Assembly (NCBI GenBank): GCA_036852015.1
Contig: JAANDG010000262.1
Coordinates: 1 to 64,000 of the forward strand
Direction of reading: 5' to 3'
Length of the DNA: 64,000 bases
Source of the DNA: Pelodera strongyloides
Taxonomy: Eukaryota; Nematoda; Chromadorea; Rhabditida; Rhabditidae
Part shown: one piece after another, positions 1-12,262 of the stretch
How the letters are laid out: each line of letters begins with the position of its first letter
Position numbering within the stretch: position 1 is the first letter of the stretch
Made by a program: the position numbers and the translations under genes
Notes under the pieces: generated by a model
What the model was told of the DNA's origin: nothing
Seen by the model: only the letters and a program-made list of their open reading frames with translations
The model's database searches: none

Positions 1-684
1 ACTAATAGCTACCGTGGTCAGTTCCACCATGTAAATTCTGAATTCTAAAATGTGGGCAGTTATGTTAATCTATAGCTATTCGACCCTAGCTCCGCTAATC
101 TCTCGGTGCAAGCTTACCTGCGCGGTAACTCTCCTTGTGTAATTCTATATCAATGTTTATTTTTTGGATTTGTGAGATTCGGTCGATGAGAATCGCTGCC
201 TTTGTAGTGCAAAGAAGCGCCACATTCTCGCATTTCTCGAGTTGTTTTTTAGTTTTCTTTGAATTTCTTTAGTCTTCTAAGTTTATTCAACTTCTTCGTT
301 ACATTTATTAAAATATTTATCGTGGTCAACTCAACAATATTGAGCTTGAGAAATTTTCTTTGTACACTAACGTAAAACAAGTTGTATATTAATTTTTGAT
401 CCAACGCTCTATGAAATTAGATTCTTGTCCCTTATTCACAAGCAAATTTCCTGTAATACTACCGTAACCTGGAGTAATGTGAGCCTGTTCTCGGATATTC
501 CGTTTTCTAAAATGCATCCCAAATCCCCCCAAATGAGAACCATTCTTCGCACTCTCTAATCTAAGTGCATTAATGGAAAAACTGGACTTTGAGGATTCAT
601 TTACATTTTGATTTGCAAGGCTTCAAGTATTACAAGCCAATGACATCGAGTTCTGATCTGATGTATTCTGTAACCTAGCTGTTT

Positions 685-870
685 ATAGAGCGGTATGACA
701 CGTGGTTTGTGAGACGCATGTTATTCGCAGCTTACAAACTGTTGCACGTGGTTTGTGAGGCGCTTTTTTTTGGCGCTATTCCCATGTATTATACGCAAAT
801 TTTATTCCATTCTGTGCCGGAAACGCATTGAAGGATACAAAAATTTGCATATAATACATGGGAATTTTCG
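685..870. mobile_element. Palindromic miniature element (AAAGCG-group, degenerate)
   Basis: The 5' end reads agcggtatgacacgtggttt, matching the other AAAGCG-group elements in the window. The inner part is a strong inverted repeat: ttcccatgtattat near 779 pairs with ataatacatgggaa near 850, and both arms adjoin an AAATTTGCAT-like or GCAAATTT motif. No transposase frame is present, so it can only be a non-autonomous remnant. The 3' terminus is not clear. Confidence 0.55.
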
Positions 871-1957
871 TACCACCTTAGCTGCTCGTTCTGGTAAAAA
901 ACAAACTATAAGACATCATCCATAATAAGTATTGCAATGCGTACGAGTGTTGTTTGTGAGTAGATATTTGTAGTTACGTTCTACAGACTACATACTACAG
1001 AATACAATCCAACCCCCCCCCTCTAGACGGTAAAAGTGCGTAAAATCCAATGAAATTTTGTTTGGCAACAAATGTTCGCGACACATTCTCCATTCAAAAA
1101 CACATGTCAGTGGTGAGCAGTAAAATTGAACACTCTTTCTGTATCCAAATAACATATGTCTCTTGTTGCGAATGCTAATTCAAAGCACATTTCGTTCCCT
1201 CTTATTTCTGTCGTGTGTTCCCTGATTTATTAACGACTTTTTATTTATTTCCCAAGTGAAGTTGCAACAAAGGATGTTAGGCCACGACTAACAAAAAGAT
1301 TTCTAGTTTTGAACATACTTGTATCTACAAATTTACTAAATACAAACTATCTCAATCTAAATAAGGAGCTCTAAGGCCCAAGGGTCACTAAGGTGATAGC
1401 GATGTGATAATTCAGAATTTGCACCATAGTTTAAAAGGTTGGAAATAAAGTGCTCTATGTTATGTTATTAGAGATTGGCTATGTTTCTGATTTCTGGTCA
1501 AGGAAAATAAAGAACCTCAAAATCAGAATATAAACTTTTTGAATATCCTGCCTTACAGTGATTCCCTGTCTTGTATCATGCTTCGCTTTAGCTTTGCTGA
1601 TTCTCATTAATATGTGGGCATATGTCTATTTCGCACTTCTTCTCTCCTTCTAATGTAACATTTGTCATAAACATATGACCGATTCTCTATTAAACTAAGT
1701 GGTGTGAAACGTGTGTCAAAATTCTGACATACAACTGTTCTCGAATTGCGTACAAGAAGATTTATCAAACAGCTGACGCACTTTGGAAACATTGCGCGGT
1801 TGTGGTTCAAGTTGACGACGGTGCGGCGTGCAATCGGCTCGACTTGCGTGCCGTAGCGTTGCTACCTACAAAGCATTCTAGGGAAAATGATTAATTAGCT
1901 TCAGCTTCACCAAGAAACATCTCATTACTCAGACACAGACTTAGACGTGAGTAACTT

Positions 1958-2246
1958 TCATGGGGTTTACAAGTATGGAGTATGGCCGATTTTTCTTCCA
2001 AGTATAGAAAAATTACCGCATTTTGGAACCACACCAGAATTCTACAGTCAGTTTTATCGACAGGCAGCCACGGGACCATTTTTTTTAAGAGTACATTGCG
2101 CTGTGCATTCTCCCCTGTTTATAGCATGGCTCATTTTCTATGATGCGGATAAATTTCAAAGATGTTGTCAAAGATTGGCACGCGATTAATACTTGGAACG
2201 AAAACGCACGTTTTTTGGGATACATGGATACTTGGAAACCCCATAA
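1958..2246. mobile_element. Inverted-repeat element, ATGGGGTTTCCAAGTAT type
   Basis: The left end (ATGGGGTTTACAAGTATGG) is the inverted complement, with a few mismatches, of the right end (ATACTTGGAAACCCCAT). A related stretch lies near 43440-43480, which shares the AAGTAT...GCATTTTGGAAC order with this element. The interior has only short ORFs and no transposase signature. It is most likely a non-autonomous DNA transposon; boundaries are approximate. Confidence 0.45.
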
Positions 2247-2595
2247 ATTCCATGATTTTCAACCGAGCTTCTAATTCTGTCCAAAACGCGCACATATAAA
2301 ACGTCTGTTCCGTTCTGCTCCAATGGCCAAACATAGAATGCGACAAGGGCGCCTGGATACTAATGTCGTTTCGCTCGAATTTATCGAATTCAATTTGAAA
2401 ACATGTCAACAATAAATCAACGTGCTAATATGACATGCATTTCTTGATCGCGGCGGGTGCCCTCCTTTGTCCCTATTTATGACAAGTTGAATTATGCGCA
2501 AACATCTTTGAAATGTTTTATGCACTTACCATTTTCGGCATTCTGTTGAAACATCAGATCCGGTTTACAGAAACTTATTAGCACATTAGGAATAA

Positions 2596-2724
2596 AAGCG
2601 GTATAACAGCCGGTTTTTGAAATTTATGCTGGAATAACTGCATTATATGCCCCACTTATTAGTATACACAGCATAGCACTGCAGATATTCAGCAAACGTT
2701 TCAAAAACCATCCGTTGTACCGCT
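2596..2724. mobile_element. TTAA-type miniature inverted-repeat element, subfamily C
   Basis: Terminal inverted repeats are AAAGCGGTATAACAGCCGG at the left and its near complement ending TTGTACCGCTTT at the right. Both arms carry GGTTTTTGAAA / TTTCAAAAACC. The right side is followed by TTAA; the left side has lost the T's. This copy joins the GGTATNACA and GAAATACCGGCC subfamilies, because it has the GGTATAACA terminus and the CCGGTTTTTGAAA subterminal block. Confidence 0.75.
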
Positions 2725-3893
2725 TTAAACAGAACCTTGGATAGAGATACTTATCCATTCCCTGTTTACCAAGTATACTCAATTTACAGCAGATACATAT
2801 GTATATTGCATGTAGAAATCCTGACCTCATATCTACTCTATAATTAATTGCTTGACTTCACTATGGTACTCCATCTATCCATATAAGTACCAGATAGACA
2901 ATGGCAAAGGAACATCTGTTTTGCGCACGGTTACTGTAAGTTGATATACTTGACTAGATGTAGTGATTGCTTTTGAGTACGGTACTAGAGCGCCATTTGG
3001 GAAAACACTCTGTGCTCATTGTTTCTGTTGGGTCTATTACTATTACCCTCCAATTCTGTGTCTTTAGTATAATGCTAGCAATTCCAGCTTATTGTTATTT
3101 CAATGGAAGCCAAGAAGAAAAAGTAAAGTTACGAAGAAAGTTAGATACGCCTTAAAGTTCAACTTCAAGTTGCATTTTATTTGTAACCCCCAATTTTCAT
3201 ATTACTTCAATCCAGCATAGAGACTGGTCAGTGTAACTCTATCCCAACTCCCAACTTTTTTCTATTCTAAAAACCCAAACGTGTGTGTGGTCTAGATCCC
3301 CTATAATTACCATATATCGGCTCGTTTCTTCCCAAATTTATTCATCTTACTACAGTAACTTTAAACGGTCCGGCGCTCGTCTTCCCACGCAGTAAATCGC
3401 GCTTTTTACCGCGTCTTTGACAATTGTCGTAGTGCGCGCGCGAAAAAACACAGCGGCTTCTTTGCATGCCTTTGTCTAGGTTGTTGAGTAAGTTTTGAGC
3501 GAGTTGAGCGCCAACAGCATTAAGTCACTCAGCCGCCCCTTTTTTGCGAGCACTTTTTGTATTGACTCGCGTTGGAATAATATTTTAGTAGGGCGGTATT
3601 GCGGTCTTGTGAATAGAGCACATAAAAGAGTTCATCCGTTTATTCAAAGTAGTGTTTTTGTTCGGACGATTATCCCGCGACCACCACCAGAGAGCGACCA
3701 CCCACCGAGTATGAGAGTAAACGCGGATACTGTACCCGCAAAGCGATCTAGAATCAGATAAATATCCGGTTATGTCGAGTTATATGGTGTAGACAGAATA
3801 TATATGACAATGAAATTATTTGGTTGAGTGAGCCGTGAGCCGTTTAATATTAACAGTGCAGTGAAAGTACACGTAGCAGTAGCGCCACATTAA

Positions 3894-4056
3894 AGCGAAA
3901 TGCTAGCCCCTTTGGAAAATTTGCATATGATAAGCAAATCCTATGTATCCTATGCTAATTGTGTACGATTGCCGTGGACGATCGTACAGAATTAGCATAG
4001 GATACATAGGATTTGCTTATCATATGCAAATTTTCCAAAGGGGCTAGCATTTCGCT
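3894..4056. mobile_element. Near-perfect 163-bp palindromic element, subfamily B
   Basis: The element is bounded by TTAA on both sides and runs AGCGAAATGCTAGCCCC ... GGGGCTAGCATTTCGCT. The two arms are almost exact reverse complements along their whole length, meeting around ACGATTGCCGTGGACGATCGT. Each arm carries an ATTTGCAT octamer, a TGATAAG (GATA-type) site and the block GCATAGGATACATAGGAT. A mutated full copy lies at 29856-30017 and a half copy at 40371-40459. The high arm identity suggests a recent insertion. It has no coding capacity. Confidence 0.85.
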
Positions 4057-5755
4057 TTAAGGACTATGACTATGGAGGTAGATTATAGGCTGTATATATA
4101 TGGGGAAACGATTAGAGACTAGGGTCTGTAGAAAACGATATAATAAAGGGATGTGCGTTTCTTTAAAAACAATTCACATTGTCTCTCAGTACTAATTTCT
4201 TAATAAAAAGAATACTACATATAAATTAGAGTACCACTGAGTTAGACCCAGGCAAATGGTTATTTCCCCTGCAATATGACATTTATTCAAATGTTCACAC
4301 GTAATATCATGTTGATGCTAAATAGGACGAGATGACTAGTCAATACGAACTGCTGCCCCAGATCATTACATCTGTAATTACATAGATAATTGCATATGGT
4401 AATCATTGTTCCGCTTCGTGACATCTAAACAGACATCCTATTCCCACGGGGGCTCCAGTAACACAGAAGCCGGATATTTCGAACTAATGTAAACATTGGA
4501 TGGAATTTTAGAAGATTAGGGTTTATGTAGAGTATTTGTGAAGTTGTGCATAATTCTTTTGTAGCTTCCTGCAGCAAATATACCCCAACCTTTATTATAT
4601 AAACGTATAACGTGGACATAAGCTTCGCAGTTTATTACTTATATGACTTCTTATCGTGCTCTATATAGTCCCCATATTCCGAACAGCGATCCATTTTACT
4701 TTCAATAAAGTAGTGAACTAGGTGGTTAGATGGTAATTGTACGGTAGTGGCAGTGCGTTTTTGATATAAACCACTGTTCCCCAGTTTCGAGCATGTGGTA
4801 ATAACCATGTGGCGAGTATAGTAATAGTTACCCTCTAGAGTGAAAAGACATAAATCTTTTCGAGTATTTTGGTTTGGGAAATCACGGACTGAATAGTGTA
4901 TGTGAGCATAAAACTATGGTTTACTTCAAATGTAATATACTTCCTTTAAAGCTGTACAACAGGTTGTTGCTGAGCGGGAAACTGTACAGAACGGAACATT
5001 TTTAATCGCACTTTTCACAAACAATATACTGCTTTAAAATACATATGCTATATGCAAATTTGTGCTGTTTATGCAAAATAGTCCTCTCGGCACTTGGTTT
5101 ACGGTGGAAATGTGTGAAACAGATGTGATTTTATTGTTGGTGGCTGCCCTCTAATCTAATAATTAGAGTATAATGGGAAACAATGGGCCAATTAATTGGT
5201 ATAGCGAGAGAACGTAATGCGACACTAAGTACTGGATATAATCATATAATACCGTAGGCAACAGATTGTTTTGAGGGAAAATAATCGATATCTGGGAAAT
5301 TCATATTTTGAAAATAACAATAAGTACACACCCCTCTATGATATTATTGCATAAGATCTCAAGGAAAGTATTCAATCATTAGATATTTATTTTATTTCAG
5401 TAGAAAAACCTGCGAACAACTGTGGTATGAATTGAGGCTATTGAGGTATGTTTCCCTGTGTTTTTCAATGAGAGAAACGAGTTCAATTTATCAATTAAGA
5501 TTGATTGTTTTGCCTCGGGACTCAATCGTTTTGCGAATGAAACCAAAATTAAATTACCAACTAGATGAGTCGTGATGTAGAATTTCCCGTGAATAAATTT
5601 TGAGATGTGGATCTAGTTCTTTATAAAACTTATTACAAACAAACAGTAGTTTAGATTTCACGTACAGTTATGTAGTACTCTTCACGTTTCGTATATTTCG
5701 GTTCCCTCTCTATACAAACCACTTAACGGTGCGGTCCATTATAGGAACTCTGGCT

Positions 5756-5854
5756 ATTCTCTCTCTCTCTATCTCCCTCTCACTTCCCTCCCTCTAACTC
5801 TTTCTATCTAACTCTCTCTCTCTCCCTCTCTCTCTTCCCTCTCCCTCTCTCTCT
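5756..5854. repeat. CT-rich microsatellite, interrupted
   Basis: About 100 bp of CT repeats interrupted by CCCTC, TATC and AACT steps. It lies in a gene-free stretch and has no coding or splicing context that suggests a pyrimidine tract of a gene. Confidence 0.9.
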
Positions 5855-7490
5855 ACCCATTTCACAGCTGGCTGTAGCAAGATGCTACTCATCGTCCGTA
5901 TTCAATGGTCTAAGTGAGATGTGTATCCGATATCCGAGATATATTCCCAATTTTGTTTACCAAACTCAGCGATAGACATAGATTGAAGAAGTCAACATAT
6001 CCATATGGCAGAGATTCCACAAGATAATTGACCCAGTCGAATTATATTCTGTATAGTCGGCTAGAGGATCATATAACAACGCTTAGTACTTATAAATACG
6101 ACTCCAAAACTTCTCTACAAACACACTGAATTCTGCGGCTAGCTTATGTAGCGACATATACATAAGTACCATACCAATGCTACAGAATTTGGTGTAAAAA
6201 AGACGACAACGATCTAAAGTTGCGCCATTGAGTTACGCTTCTGACTCTGACACTGATTTACAACTCATTTTTGTAAAGTTGCAACGAATAATGCGCAATC
6301 GTCTAACTACTGTACATCTATTGGCAATCAAGATTTATGGCCTACCTTGACTACTAGGGGTTATTGTTTAGATACAAAAAGATATGTAAAATAACTACTT
6401 ACATGCCTGTGCCTATGTACGAAAATGCATTTTATCAGCCCCCAAATTCGTATATAGTATTCACTCGGAAAGCTGGTGGTCCGATGTTGTAAATCCTGTC
6501 AACATCACAGACAATATACATCGAAAAGCAAGCGGCATTCATTCAAATCCTTGTAGCGAAATGTTTGCACAGATGCCCTTATTTAGCGCTTTCCGTCCTT
6601 CATATATATATGATATAGTACTCTCACAAGCGTGCACACATACACACTACACATAATAGCAGAAGCATAAACACATAATAGATTGACAGTGTTGAAAATG
6701 AGATAGATTAATGTTAAATATATGTGCCATTTTTGCGCCATTCCAGCACAGAGTGGAACAACAATGCATGGTAGTGCAACTATCACATATGTTTCAAAAC
6801 CAAGCCACATACCACTTTAAATTCCCGTCAGTCCCTTATTTCTCTCATAGGTATTCCCTAGACAGCTGTGTTTGGGTGTTGCTGGGTCAATTCCTAATAG
6901 AAACCCTTCCGACCGTATATTATAAGGAATATAAGACAATCGGCAATCTGCTGCCTCCTTATCCTCTCATTATTTACTGTTGTTGATTGACTCCCTTTTA
7001 CCGGCGGTGTCGATCGTCTGTTACGTAACCGTAAGGACGTCCCCTAGCAGAGCCAGCGCTATGCCAGTGACCAGAACTCCTACCTACCGGCATCGTCATC
7101 GCTAGATTGTTTGGACAATATAATTTTTTTTTAAAGCTGAGTAACATAAGACAACAAATGTATCGCGCAACTTTTGTCAATATAAGGCCATTATCAAAGA
7201 ATAAATAAATAATAATGCGAATAAAACAGGCGAATTACCTCTTTTACCTTTTCTAAATCACTTATTGTGTATTTGTAATTTTTAAAATTGTAGTATACGG
7301 AAAAAATAACAATATATCAAAACTAGTTAGCACATGTATAGCGAGAGTGATAATTAGCGAACCCCGAGGAAACAAAAAATCTTATTATATAAAGGAGAAG
7401 AGTTTACTTTTTTGTTTGTGTGAACATAACGAAATCCTTTCATAAAGAAAATTTTCTATTCACAATCGAAAGAGAACATACAAAATCTTT

Positions 7491-7572
7491 GCCGCTGGCG
7501 GGATTCGAACCCACAGCAGCACACAATCTCTCGATTAACAGTCCAACGCTCTACCTGTTGAGCTATGCTAGC
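7491..7572 (-). tRNA. tRNA-like sequence with long variable arm, anticodon-position GTT
   Basis: On the minus strand an A box (TAGCTCAACAGG) and a B box (GGTTCGAATCC) are correctly spaced. The D stem (GCTC/GAGC) and T stem (GTGGG/CCCGC) pair. The anticodon loop reads CTGTTAA, which would be an Asn anticodon, but the stem has a mismatch. The region between anticodon and T arms is long, like a class II tRNA. The acceptor ends pair poorly, so it may be a pseudogene or tRNA-derived repeat. It resembles the sequence at 37751-37834. Confidence 0.5.
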
Positions 7573-7720
7573 TTATAAGTGGAGGTATTATAGGAGATAT
7601 TATAGGAGAAGAGAAGTGCGATAGCAAATTTGCATGATTTGCAAAAACGCTGAAGTCCAGAACCAAATTATACGTTTCCACATAAACGTAAATGAATTTT
7701 TTGTTTGAACAGTGTGTAAC

Positions 7721-7772
7721 AATCGGCCGAAGGCCGATTCCTCCAGTCGGAGAAGAGCCCGTAGGGCTCTTC
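7721..7772. other. Two adjacent perfect hairpins
   Basis: Hairpin 1 is AATCGGCC-GAA-GGCCGATT (7721-7739). Hairpin 2 is GAAGAGCCC-GTA-GGGCTCTTC (7752-7772). Both have perfect 8-9 bp stems and three-base loops. They are 12 bases apart in otherwise unstructured AT-rich DNA. I know of no family for them. They could be a structured RNA, or paired repeat remnants. Confidence 0.6.
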
Positions 7773-9560
7773 GAACGGCTGGTTAAAAATAAACGAATCT
7801 ATTACATGTTCATTGTAACGTATTCTAATAGGTTTCACTGTTAACTTCTGTTTCGTGCCAGGCAATCTTTGCGCGGATAAAGTTACAGTAGTTACATCGC
7901 ATAATGATCTAACAATAGCCACTCGAGCGACCTTTTCGTTGCATAACAGTAGGGAGAACAGCTACTAGATGGCACCTGCTGGGTACTAGGTATAAGATAT
8001 ATTACAGTGTTACTGTAACTTGTCAATCACAAATAGATTGTACACGAGGATACTATTGACTTACCAAAGGTTAATTGTTCGGTTAGAAACACATCTTAGT
8101 TACAAGTAGTTTCACCGGAATATCATAAAACTTTGATTTATATAGCTCCCTTCAGCTAGCGTAACTAAACATAGCATAGATATAAATAGTACTCTGATAA
8201 CAATCTGAAAAGATCATACTGGTTATAGCCTTGTAATCTTGCAATCATGCTCGTAAAGTTCGGAACTAGGATATGGTTATTACAACGGTGATTATTTGAT
8301 AAATCGATAAATGAAAACATCTGAAATAGTCATCATTCTATAAGCTTTTGTATCGTCATATAGATATACTGCGAATTAGGTTTATTAATAAATTGCCTCG
8401 TCTTTTGAAACAGGTACACCCACGTTCATGATTTACCTATATTTTATAGTTACTTACGTAGCTCAAGTTAACAGCATAATGTGTGCGTAAGTCCTGGGAA
8501 AAGGCTAATAAAAACTAGCGGAGCAAGGTATCATCCTTGACTTAGTCATTATAACTGGTCATCGACATATATACAATCAAACATTACATGCCCTTTTTAT
8601 AGCCAACATAACCGGGGGAATATGGTGTTAACACGAGAATATCATAGTACAGATTGTACAGAAGGCCACTTTGCATAAATTACTTGGTATTTATCTGAGA
8701 GTTTGACTTCGTGATTTTAAAACGTTAAAAATTGAGTCATTCCAAGTTTCTCGTGACTATCTTTACAAGCAATTGTTAATCTTGTATTAATTGCCCAGGA
8801 CCAAATTACCCCCCCCCCCCCCCCATCTAAGCACCAGACCCACGGTGATATCCCCTCCCCTATGTCCCATTAGAAATGAGCAACAATCCTGGGCCCATCA
8901 CCTCTGTTTTGGCCCAATCAACTCCCCCAGAATGCTTGTCCAATTGATTTACGGCCTCTCATTAACAGTGCCGTTAACACGGACCTGAACAAGAAGGCAG
9001 GAATCAGGAAAGAAGGAGATACGCCAGGTGTCCAACATCACACAAGATTTATCACAATCACACTAGAATTTGGTGAGACACGACTTATGCCCTGAGGTTG
9101 GATATAAAGGAGTGTGCTAGTATGCAGTGGTGAAACCCGAAAGGAAACTCGAAAGCTGAAAGCCGAAATTGGAAACACGAAAGTAGAAAACGGAAATTTC
9201 AAAGCCATTTCTTTTAACGATATTTTTGTGGTGAGTGATTTCGCAGGCTTTCTACAGAGAGTCAAAGTCGAGAAAGGCACGTATCGAAAATGGCGTTGGC
9301 TTGCAAAATTCACGTTATGAAAAATAGTTTCGCACTTGATTTTCTTCAACTTTCTTCAAATTAAAGCCTTTCCCTTGTTCAATCTATGTTCCGATTAATT
9401 CGTCTGTTGCTTTGGTTGGTAGGATCGGGCCAATATATCAGATTGGCCCTTGTTGGACAGTTGTTTCTGCCTTCATCACAATCTTTCTCACTAAATGGCC
9501 CAAATGGCCAATCACTATGTAAACCCGTGAACAGCGACACCTTCACTGACAGGTGGTGGG

Positions 9561-9562
<2 letters not shown>

Positions 9563-9619
<57 letters not shown>

Positions 9620-9623
9620 GCTC

Positions 9624-9655
<32 letters not shown>

Positions 9656-9733
9656 GCTCCCTCTCTATAGCGCTCTTTCTCTCTTTCTCTCTCTCTCTCT
9701 CTTTCTTGCTCACTCTCTCTAGCGCTCTTTCTC
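9563..9733. repeat. (CT)n microsatellite with TTTCTTGCTCC interruptions
   Basis: A long CT array interrupted by three similar TTTCTTGCTC blocks and by two TAGCGCTCTTTCTC blocks, so it is partly a higher-order repeat. It produces artificial Leu/Ser open frames that are not genes. Confidence 0.92.
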
Positions 9734-9810
9734 TATCTGTCTTCCTCCCCCTTCTTCCGGAAATTCCGTTTACCTTCCGCGAAGATATCCGCTTGTTCTT
9801 CGAATTTTAA

Positions 9811-9902
9811 AGCGACATGGCACGTGGTTTGCGGACCGAATTTTGGACAACTGCACTTACATATGATATGCAGATTTTCGTTCCATTCGGCGTCATACCG
9901 CT
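9811..9902. mobile_element. 92-bp TTAA-flanked miniature element, subfamily C
   Basis: TTAA flanks both ends. The left end reads AGCGACATGGCACGTGG and the right end CGTCATACCGCT. The middle carries a short inverted pair around CATATGATATG. This is one of the shortest copies of the family and cannot encode a protein. Confidence 0.7.
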
Positions 9903-10551
9903 TTAAAAAAACTATGTTCAGCAAATTTTATCACTGTATTACTGTACTGCATTGTTTGAATGAACCAAAAAACTCGTAAACGTGCTTTTGCAATGATTTT
10001 TGCTTCCAAACTTTGGCCTGCGCTAATAATGAGGTTCGGCAATGTTATATTTACATGTACCTTGTACCGAATACAGGTGGAAATACAATATTACACCCTC
10101 TTTGAATTATGTTGAACATATTTCTATAAAAACATGTGCTCTAGCTCTAGCTCAATTTTCAGTAATTTGTTTTATCGCCAATTTCAAATTGTACTCTCAT
10201 AACATATGTACATACATACTGCATTGGTACAGAAATTATGAGGTTGCTAAATCTTAACTTTAGAGTTTAGTGTTAGGGTTGCTCATCCTATGATTATACC
10301 TTTCCTTTTTGTACTGCATGTCGCCACCCCCCAAATCCTGAAGATCAGTTTATTTCTTTTCCATTCACTTTTTTTGTCCGTCAAATAGTGCTCAGTTCAT
10401 TAGTTTAATTAATGAGTTTGTCATTGAGCTACTAGACGAATCTTTTATTTAATAGTTATTCTTCCAACATATGGAAGTCCGGGCACACCAATGCCACCGG
10501 AGAGGTACCACAGATGTTGTCACTATTCGTGACAAACAGCTGGCGTCTCGA

Positions 10552-10648
10552 CAAAAGAGAGAGAAAGCGAGAGAGAGAGAGAGGGAGAGAGTTAGGGAGA
10601 GAGAGATAAAGAGAGGGAGAGAGAGAGAGAGAGAGAGATAGAGAGAGA
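10552..10648. repeat. (GA)n microsatellite
   Basis: About 95 bp of GAGAGA with interruptions. It is the reverse-complement orientation of the CT arrays elsewhere in the window. Confidence 0.9.
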
Positions 10649-11231
10649 ATTATGCATACTGCCGAGACTCCTGGAAACGAGCCAAGACCGGTTTCGATAC
10701 AAAACCGACACCAACACAAAGAAAAGCACTTGACGATGATTCGCTACGAGATACAGGACAAGTGCTTGGTGTACGGTAGCTGGAGTGGAAAATAGAACTG
10801 TAGAGTTTACAATTAGTCAGTGTTTGATCTAAGGATGTAAAGTGATCCACTCACTATTTGTAACTATTAGCTAGGAAGGAAACTGCGAGATTTCTTATGG
10901 TTAGGTTGTAGGCGATAACTCCGTAGATTCCTAAGGACATAAACAAATGTTTCACCCTCACTTTCCTACCGCCTTGTGGCGGTACCGACCATTTGTTAGC
11001 ACCATAAAATGGTACCAGGCACATGTCGCTGTTACAAAAACACCAAAGCTAAGTGCGAACATAAACTTTTATGTTTTGGCGGTAAAGCGCACCTTTGCAG
11101 GAGTTTTAGATACATAAGTTCAACTCAAAATGGACCATTTAAAACAAGGTCCCCGGGACTGACTCTGGTCACTTTATGTGTTGACAATGAAGAACGGGGA
11201 TGTGCTCTCACTGGTTAATTCGCCGCCTTAA

Positions 11232-11305
11232 TCGGTGTGGCCGAGTCGGTAGAGTGTTTGCTTAGCACTCAATCGGTGGCGGGATCGGTTTCGGCTCGAG
11301 CGGCG
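11232..11305 (+). tRNA. Degenerate tRNA-like sequence
   Basis: The stretch begins GGTGTGGCCGAGTCGGTAGAG, which fits a class II tRNA A-box region, and is followed by a GAGTG...CACTC stem with loop TTTGCTTAG. No good B box follows (GGTTTCGGCTCGA is the nearest). It is most likely a decayed tRNA or tRNA-derived repeat. Confidence 0.3.
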
Positions 11306-11921
11306 CGAAATGGTGCTCATCCGCCTTTGAATTGCAAGTGTTTTGCACCTGCTTTGATGTGGCTCATCTTGTCTAAATTAAATATAGGACAAGATCGAGC
11401 TATTGGGCTTTTCATTATCCGTTATCCTCAGTCCTCAAGGTGAGTCTCACTCTGAGCCTTGCATTTCCGAATTTAATTATAATCTTTATAGGTTTGATAA
11501 GGCTCAGAATGATCCGATTTGTGATCTGATAATCCCCAAAGGGAACTATTTTGTGGTATAATGACCGAAAACAAATAAACATGGCATTTAGCATAGGACG
11601 TATTGAAGTGGTTTCCCTTGTACACAAGGGCGCGGTTACGGTCTTGTGATGTGCTAATGCGCAGTCTCTCCATATCAAACAGAGTATCGCATTTCACACA
11701 CACATCTTCGTGGCCGACGACGAGTGCTGTATTGTGTGTTCAGGGGCACAAATGGAAAGAGTAGCCTCAAATCAGCACAAATCTGTTTGCACGTACGCTC
11801 TACAACTCAAGACGCGATCGCTTCTCTTGGGTGTACGGTAATTTGGGCGCTAAACAGAAAATTACACAGAATACTGTGTTGTGTAGGACTCAGACCTGAG
11901 AATGCCACTTATTCACTTTAA

Positions 11922-12002
11922 AGCAGAAAAACATTCGATTTTTGACGTGGTTTTTGGATAACTGCATTCTCATCCCATTTTCAAACGGGATGTTATAGTG
12001 CT
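11922..12002. mobile_element. TTAA-flanked miniature element, subfamily C
   Basis: TTAA lies on both sides. The left end is AGCAGAAAAACATTCGATTTTTGACG and the right end ATGTTATAGTGCT. The centre keeps GGATAACTGCATTCTCAT, shared with other copies. It is decayed relative to the copies at 2596 and 9811. Confidence 0.6.
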
Positions 12003-12186
12003 TTAAAATACACATGATGCTGCCCCCTACATTCGCTTGGTGTTCCATACATCTAGGTTACATCCAATGTACCGGGGTGGTATCTCTACTCTCAAAATCC
12101 CTTAATTAATAGGTCCCGTATGTGGGTGTACAAGAAATCTCGGACGATTTCTTTCAACTTAAACCGATCAAGAGTATAAGTAGGCT

Positions 12187-12262
12187 GTGGCGTAACAGGT
12201 AGAGATGGCTGGGTGTTTTGAGTCTAATCTACGTAGTGACCCCCAAATTAGAGGGTTCGGGT
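12187..12262 (+). tRNA. Degenerate tRNA-like sequence
   Basis: The order is tRNA-like: TGGCGTAACAGGTAGAG (A-box-like) followed about 45 bases later by GGGTTCGGGTTCGGATAC (B-box-like). Acceptor and anticodon stems are not convincing. It is treated as a tRNA-derived relic. Confidence 0.25.

Larger units (their letters stand above)
1..7490. other. Intergenic block, no supported gene
   Basis: I see no exon chain or conserved protein here. The longest open frames are under 95 codons and have no recognisable domain. The block holds a palindromic element near 685-870, an inverted-repeat element near 1958-2246, a TTAA-type element at 2596-2724, a near-perfect palindrome at 3894-4056, a CT-rich microsatellite at 5756-5854, and a C-run near 1012. 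GC content is low throughout. Confidence 0.6.

Noticed and set aside
9386..9810. Leu/Ser-rich frames across the CT microsatellite (and similar ones near 10.5, 15.5, 20.3, 23.5 and 63.4 kb)
   Set aside because: These are translations of CT or GA repeats and carry no protein signal.
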